Below are positions 46,191-49,767 of a stretch of 49,767 nucleotides of DNA, piece after piece. Made by a program: the position numbers and the translations under genes. The DNA comes from Pseudomonadota bacterium. GTDB lineage: Bacteria; Pseudomonadota; Gammaproteobacteria; Burkholderiales; Rhodocyclaceae. The notes beneath the pieces were generated by a model that had not been told where the DNA came from, searched no databases, and saw only the letters and a program-made list of their open reading frames with translations. Location of the stretch: assembly GCA_018241725.1 (NCBI GenBank), contig JAFEDI010000149.1:1-49767 (forward strand), given 5' to 3'. The first letter of the stretch is position 1; each line of letters starts with the position of its first letter.

Positions 46191-46583
46191 ATGGCTGTGA
46201 CTTACAACTACGGTACCGGTCGTCGCAAGTCGGCTGTTGCTCGTGTCTTCATCAAGAAGGGCTCCGGCAACATCGTCGTGAACGGCAAGCCGGTTGATCA
46301 GTTCTTCTCCCGTGAAACCGGCCGCATGATCGTGCGTCAGCCGCTGGTTCTGACCAACTTCGTCGACACCTTCGACATCCTGGTCAATGTGACCGGTGGT
46401 GGCGAATCCGGCCAGGCTGGTGCCGTTCGTCACGGCATTACCCGTGCGCTGATCGACTACGATGCAGAGCTCAAGTCCCCGCTGAAGAAGGCTGGCTTGG
46501 TTACTCGCGATGCCCGTGAAGTCGAGCGTAAAAAGGTCGGTTTCCGCAAGGCGCGTCGTCGCAAGCAGTTCTCCAAGCGTTAA
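46191..46583 (+). CDS. rpsI: 30S ribosomal protein S9 (uS9)
   Basis: 130 residues. Starts [20 protein letters not shown], contains [19 protein letters not shown] and ends in the basic tail [12 protein letters not shown] whose C-terminal Lys-Arg reaches the P-site tRNA. AGGAG precedes the ATG. Second gene of the operon, closed by the terminator at 46602-46627. Confidence 0.98.
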   Translation: MAVTYNYGTGRRKSAVARVFIKKGSGNIVVNGKPVDQFFSRETGRMIVRQPLVLTNFVDTFDILVNVTGGGESGQAGAVRHGITRALIDYDAELKSPLKKAGLVTRDAREVERKKVGFRKARRRKQFSKR

Positions 46584-46601
46584 TTCGCTTCGAGTATGGT
46601 C

Positions 46602-46627
46602 AAAAAGCCGCCTTCGGGCGGCTTTTT
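46602..46627. terminator. Intrinsic terminator of rplM-rpsI
   Basis: AAAAAGCCGCC (46602-46612), TTCG tetraloop, GGCGGCTTTTT (46617-46627): an 11-bp stem with U-tracts on both strands and the very stable UUCG loop. Confidence 0.95.
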
Positions 46628-46701
46628 GTCATCTTGGCGTAGTATGTTTTCCGGCGTAGTTTTGGTATCTGCTGGTAGTTCATTTCCTGTTGGGGGCGAG
46701 A

Positions 46702-47730
46702 ATGATCAAGGTTGGTGTAGTTGGTGGGACCGGATATACCGGGGTTGAACTGTTGCGCTTGCTGGCGCAGCATCCGGAGGTGGAGCTGAAGGCAATCACC
46801 TCGCGTGGTGAGGCGGGGATGCCGGTGGCTGATATGTTTCCGAGCCTTCGCCGCCGGGTGGATCTGCGGTTTATCGATCCCCAGGCAGCAGATCTGTCGG
46901 GGTGTGACGTCGTCTTCTTCGCTACGCCTAACGGGATTGCGATGCAGCAGGCTGCGGCCCTTGTTGCTGCGGGTGTGAAGGTCATCGATCTGGCTGCGGA
47001 TTTCCGGATCTCCGACGTGGCTGAATGGGAAAAGTGGTACGGGATGAAGCACGCCTGCCCCGAGCTGGTTGCCGAGGCCGTGTATGGTTTGCCTGAGGTG
47101 AATCGCGAGGCTGTCAAGGCTGCGCGGGTGGTGGCCAATCCGGGTTGTTATCCCACCGCGGTGCAGCTCGGCTTCTTGCCGCTCGTCGAGGCCGGTATTG
47201 TGCAGCTGGATGGCTTGGTTGCTGATGCCAAGTCCGGTGTCTCCGGTGGTGGCCGTAAGGCGGAAACGCACATTCTGTTCTCCGAGTCGGCAGACAACTT
47301 CCAGGCTTACGGTGTGGCCGGTCATCGGCATCTGCCGGAAATTCGGCAGGGGCTGTCGCGCTACGCCAAGGCGCCCGTCGGGCTGACTTTCGTTCCGCAT
47401 CTCACGCCCATGATTCGTGGTATCCATGCGACTCTGTATGCGCGCCTCACTAAGGATGTCGATCTGCAGGAGCTGTTCGAGGCCCGTTTTGCCGACGAGC
47501 CGTTTGTCGATGTGATGCCGCGCGGGGCCCATCCTTCCACGCGTTCTGTGCGCTCTGCCAACATCTGCCGGATTGCGGTTCATCGTCCGCAGGGTGGGGA
47601 TGTGGTGGTGGTGCTGTCGGTCATCGACAACCTCGTGAAGGGGGCGGCAGGTCAGGCGGTGCAGAACATGAACATCCTGTTCGGGTTGCCTGAAGCGGCA
47701 GGGCTTGGGCAGATCCCGGTGATGCCTTGA
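46702..47730 (+). CDS. argC: N-acetyl-gamma-glutamyl-phosphate reductase
   Basis: 342 residues from the ATG at 46702 (an in-frame TTG four codons earlier is less likely). NADPH-dependent third step of arginine synthesis. Dinucleotide fold [20 protein letters not shown], catalytic cysteine in [15 protein letters not shown] (about 149) and the base His in [10 protein letters not shown]. Alone; other arg genes are not adjacent. Stop is 99 bases before erpA, which has its own promoter. Confidence 0.97.
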   Translation: MIKVGVVGGTGYTGVELLRLLAQHPEVELKAITSRGEAGMPVADMFPSLRRRVDLRFIDPQAADLSGCDVVFFATPNGIAMQQAAALVAAGVKVIDLAADFRISDVAEWEKWYGMKHACPELVAEAVYGLPEVNREAVKAARVVANPGCYPTAVQLGFLPLVEAGIVQLDGLVADAKSGVSGGGRKAETHILFSESADNFQAYGVAGHRHLPEIRQGLSRYAKAPVGLTFVPHLTPMIRGIHATLYARLTKDVDLQELFEARFADEPFVDVMPRGAHPSTRSVRSANICRIAVHRPQGGDVVVVLSVIDNLVKGAAGQAVQNMNILFGLPEAAGLGQIPVMP

Positions 47731-47772
47731 ACTAAAATTGAGTGTTTTTGTCGACTATTTGATGGTGTTGCC

Positions 47773-47801
47773 TTGACCCGCTGTTGGGGGCTGACCATAA
47801 T
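47773..47801 (+). promoter_or_regulatory. Sigma-70 promoter of erpA
   Basis: TTGACC (47773-47778), a 17-base spacer, CATAAT (47796-47801); each hexamer is one base off consensus. Start near 47808, leader about 22 bases. I do not see a clear IscR site. Confidence 0.75.
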
Positions 47802-47829
47802 CCGACGATCGTTTTGAAGGAGTTGTTCC

Positions 47830-48180
47830 ATGGATGCCGTGACCGAAATGCCGAGCCCGTTTGTGTTTACCGATAGCGCTGCTAGCAAGGTGAAGGAACT
47901 GATCCTCGAGGAAGGGAATCCGGATCTCAAGTTGCGTGTCTTCGTGACGGGTGGCGGCTGTTCCGGTTTTCAGTACGGTTTTACCTTCGATGAAATCTGC
48001 AACGAAGACGACACCGTTATGGAAAAGGATGGCGTGATGCTGCTGATCGATCCGATGAGTTATCAATATCTGGTTGGGGCTGAGATCGACTATACGGAAG
48101 GTCTTGAAGGTTCGCAGTTTGTTATTCGTAACCCCAATGCGACAAGCACCTGTGGTTGTGGCTCGTCGTTCTCTGCATAA
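47830..48180 (+). CDS. erpA: Iron-sulfur cluster insertion protein ErpA (A-type carrier)
   Basis: 116 residues. The three cluster cysteines are in [12 protein letters not shown] (about 45) and STCGCGSSF near the C-terminus, with [13 protein letters not shown] at the N-terminus. ErpA passes 4Fe-4S clusters to apo-enzymes, including isoprenoid-synthesis IspG/H. GAAGGAG lies 7 bases ahead of the ATG. Monocistronic: own promoter and terminator. Confidence 0.95.
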   Translation: MDAVTEMPSPFVFTDSAASKVKELILEEGNPDLKLRVFVTGGGCSGFQYGFTFDEICNEDDTVMEKDGVMLLIDPMSYQYLVGAEIDYTEGLEGSQFVIRNPNATSTCGCGSSFSA

Positions 48181-48235
48181 CCTGAGCGATCAGTTGGTGC
48201 GGGAAGTCGCGCCCTGATTTGGTGGGTTGTGTTGG

Positions 48236-48269
48236 AAGGCGCCTGTTGCGAAAGCGATAGGCGCCTTTT
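48236..48269 (+). terminator. Intrinsic terminator of erpA
   Basis: AAGGCGCCT (48236-48244) pairs with AGGCGCCTT (48259-48267); inside, TTGC/GCGA closes a GAAA tetraloop; followed by TTTTCTT. Confidence 0.88.
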
Positions 48270-48409
48270 CTTCGTTAACGAAAATCGGAAGGTTGAGTTC
48301 GGCCCACTGGGATGGGCTAGAATTTTGGCTCTTTTTTTGGGGTGGGTTTGTAGATGTGGCTGCTTAAGCGCGCACTTGCGCCCCGCTCCAAGGCTGTCCA
48401 AGGACAAAT

Positions 48410-49609
48410 ATGACTGACATTACTGCATCGCTGGAGCTGATCAAGCGTGGGGCGGATGAGCTGCTCGTTGAGGCTGATCTAGTAGAAAAACTCAAAACCG
48501 GGCGCCCGTTGCGCGTCAAAGCGGGTTTTGATCCCACGGCGCCAGATCTGCATCTTGGACATACCGTTCTGATCAACAAGCTGCGCCACTTTCAAGAGCT
48601 TGGTCACCAGGTTCTGTTCCTGATCGGTGATTTCACGGGGATGATCGGCGATCCGTCGGGAAAAAATACAACACGGCCGCCGCTGACCCGAGAGCAGGTG
48701 CTTGATAATGCACGTACATATCAGGATCAGGTGTTCAAGATTCTGGATCCGGAGAAAACTGAGGTCTGCTTCAATTCGAGCTGGATGGAGGCGTTGGGGG
48801 CTTCAGGCATGATCCGCCTTGCTGCGCAACATACTGTGGCGCGGATGTTGGAGCGGGATGATTTCTCGAAGCGTTACTCGGCTCGGCAGCCGATTGCGAT
48901 TCATGAATTCCTCTACCCCCTGTGCCAGGGTTATGACTCGGTGGCTTTGAAGTCGGATATCGAGCTTGGGGGGACGGACCAGCGTTTCAATCTGCTGGTC
49001 GGTCGAGAACTGCAGAAGCACTACGGCCAGGCCCCGCAGTGTGTCTTGACGATGCCACTCCTTGAGGGCTTGGATGGTGTGAACAAGATGTCCAAATCCT
49101 TGGGCAACTACATTGGTATTTATGAGTCGCCCAACGAGATTTTCGGAAAGGTGATGTCTGTCTCTGATGAATTGATGTGGCGCTACTACGATCTGCTGTC
49201 GTTCAAGGGCGTATTAGAAATCAAGGGGTTGCGTGAATCAATTGTGGAAGGGCGGAATCCCCGCGATGTGAAAGTAATGCTGGCGCAGGAGTTGGTTGCG
49301 CGTTTTCATGGCCATGCGGCGGCGGTTGCTGCCCTGGAGGACTTTGAGGCGCGCTTTCAGCGCAATGCCATCCCTGATGATATTCCTGAGGTCTCAGTGC
49401 TTGGAGGGGAGGGAGGGGTTGCGATTGCTGCTGTCTTGAAACTGGCGGGTTTGACGGCCAGTACCTCGGAGGCTCTGCGTATGATTGATCAGGGGGGGGT
49501 GCGAGTGAATGGTGAGAAGCTGGCTGATAAGGCGCTGGTATTGAAGACTGGAGATGCGGTGGTGCTTCAAGTCGGTAAGAGGAAGTTTGCGCGGGTAAGT
49601 GTGGCTTGA
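48410..49609 (+). CDS. tyrS: Tyrosyl-tRNA synthetase
   Basis: 399 residues. Class I signatures HLGH (about residue 47, the HIGH site) and KMSKS (about 227); tyrosine site in [12 protein letters not shown] and [10 protein letters not shown]-terminal S4 RNA-binding domain ([16 protein letters not shown]). The KMSKS-type motif with this N-terminus marks the TyrRZ subfamily, distinct from E. coli TyrS. AAGGA precedes the ATG. TAGAAT at about 48320 may be its -10. A G8 tract occurs at 49492-49499 in the S4 domain. Confidence 0.97.
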   Translation: MTDITASLELIKRGADELLVEADLVEKLKTGRPLRVKAGFDPTAPDLHLGHTVLINKLRHFQELGHQVLFLIGDFTGMIGDPSGKNTTRPPLTREQVLDNARTYQDQVFKILDPEKTEVCFNSSWMEALGASGMIRLAAQHTVARMLERDDFSKRYSARQPIAIHEFLYPLCQGYDSVALKSDIELGGTDQRFNLLVGRELQKHYGQAPQCVLTMPLLEGLDGVNKMSKSLGNYIGIYESPNEIFGKVMSVSDELMWRYYDLLSFKGVLEIKGLRESIVEGRNPRDVKVMLAQELVARFHGHAAAVAALEDFEARFQRNAIPDDIPEVSVLGGEGGVAIAAVLKLAGLTASTSEALRMIDQGGVRVNGEKLADKALVLKTGDAVVLQVGKRKFARVSVA

Positions 49610-49687
49610 ATTTAGGGTGCAGTGTAAGGGGCTGCGCTAGCTGGGGGAGGGGCTGAGGCACGCCGAGAATTATTTTTGTGAATGTTG

Positions 49688-49715
49688 TTGACGGTTTCTG
49701 ATAATTCTTTATAAT
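49688..49715 (+). promoter_or_regulatory. Strong rRNA-type promoter at the right edge
   Basis: TTGACG (49688-49693), a 16-base spacer, TATAAT (49710-49715), an AT-rich upstream stretch (49661-49680) and a GC-rich discriminator (GCGCAG), as in stringently controlled rRNA/tRNA promoters. A small hairpin, GCAGC/GCTGC, follows at about 49718-49733. The transcript leaves the window; a 16S rRNA gene is likely to follow. Confidence 0.7.
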
Positions 49716-49767
49716 GCGCAGCTCTTTCGCTGCAGCGCGTTACGAAGTAGGCGCTACGGGGTGAGGA

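Overview
The window is GC-rich, densely packed chromosomal DNA from a betaproteobacterium, most probably of the Rhodocyclales (Azoarcus/Thauera/Zoogloea-like). That placement is an inference from family content (FimV-like protein, DUF2889, CNP1-like lipoprotein, zf-CHCC protein, Coq7, ErpA, 572-residue ProRS) and from the rplM-rpsI-argC-erpA-tyrS order ahead of an rRNA-type promoter. Genus cannot be settled by eye. I see no insertion sequence, prophage, CRISPR array, tRNA or rRNA body, and no clear pseudogene.

Layout. 1-1.2 kb: the 3' end of thiC and a convergent TSUP/TauE permease. 1.3-4.0 kb: aspA-dctA, aspartate/C4-dicarboxylate uptake and deamination. 4.2-7.4 kb: a three-gene periplasmic alcohol oxidation module on the minus strand (PQQ dehydrogenase with a lanthanide-type Asp pair, XoxJ-like binding protein, cytochrome c) behind a predicted sigma-54 promoter and two enhancer-like operators. 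7.8-14.7 kb: epd, a DegS-like protease with an MFS exporter, a NIF3-like protein, a FimV-like protein and DUF2889. 15.0-17.1 kb: sucCD. 17.2-22.8 kb: a TerC protein followed by a signalling group (PP2C phosphatase, FHA protein, cyclic-nucleotide-phosphodiesterase-like MBL protein, GAF-MshEN-GspE ATPase). 22.8-28.0 kb: amiC, tsaE, queG, a FeeM-like acyltransferase, murI and a PduO-type adenosyltransferase. 28.2-37.4 kb: alaS, a Cache-PAS-PAS-GGDEF diguanylate cyclase, an AlgC-like phosphohexomutase, and an operon of ilvE, zf-CHCC, NTF2-like and YheT-like genes. 37.5-44.8 kb: a NUDIX gene, an unknown periplasmic protein, mnmA, a lytic transglycosylase, proS, rppH, a CBS protein, a CNP1-like lipoprotein and coq7. 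44.8-49.8 kb: OsmC, a predicted small RNA, rplM-rpsI, argC, erpA, tyrS and the start of a probable rrn operon.

Most of the window is housekeeping. The parts I judge most worth following are: (a) a predicted small RNA of about 100 nt upstream of rplM, with two alternative hairpins that expose anti-Shine-Dalgarno loops; (b) the sigma-54 plus twin-operator architecture of the PQQ dehydrogenase operon and that enzyme's unusual metal site; (c) the PP2C/FHA/phosphodiesterase/GAF-GspE group, which looks like a signal-controlled pilus or secretion ATPase lying apart from any structural secretion genes; (d) a periplasmic protein of unknown family with a possible Cys-His-Asp triad. Starts were trimmed where a nearer ATG had a better ribosome binding site or matched the family N-terminus.
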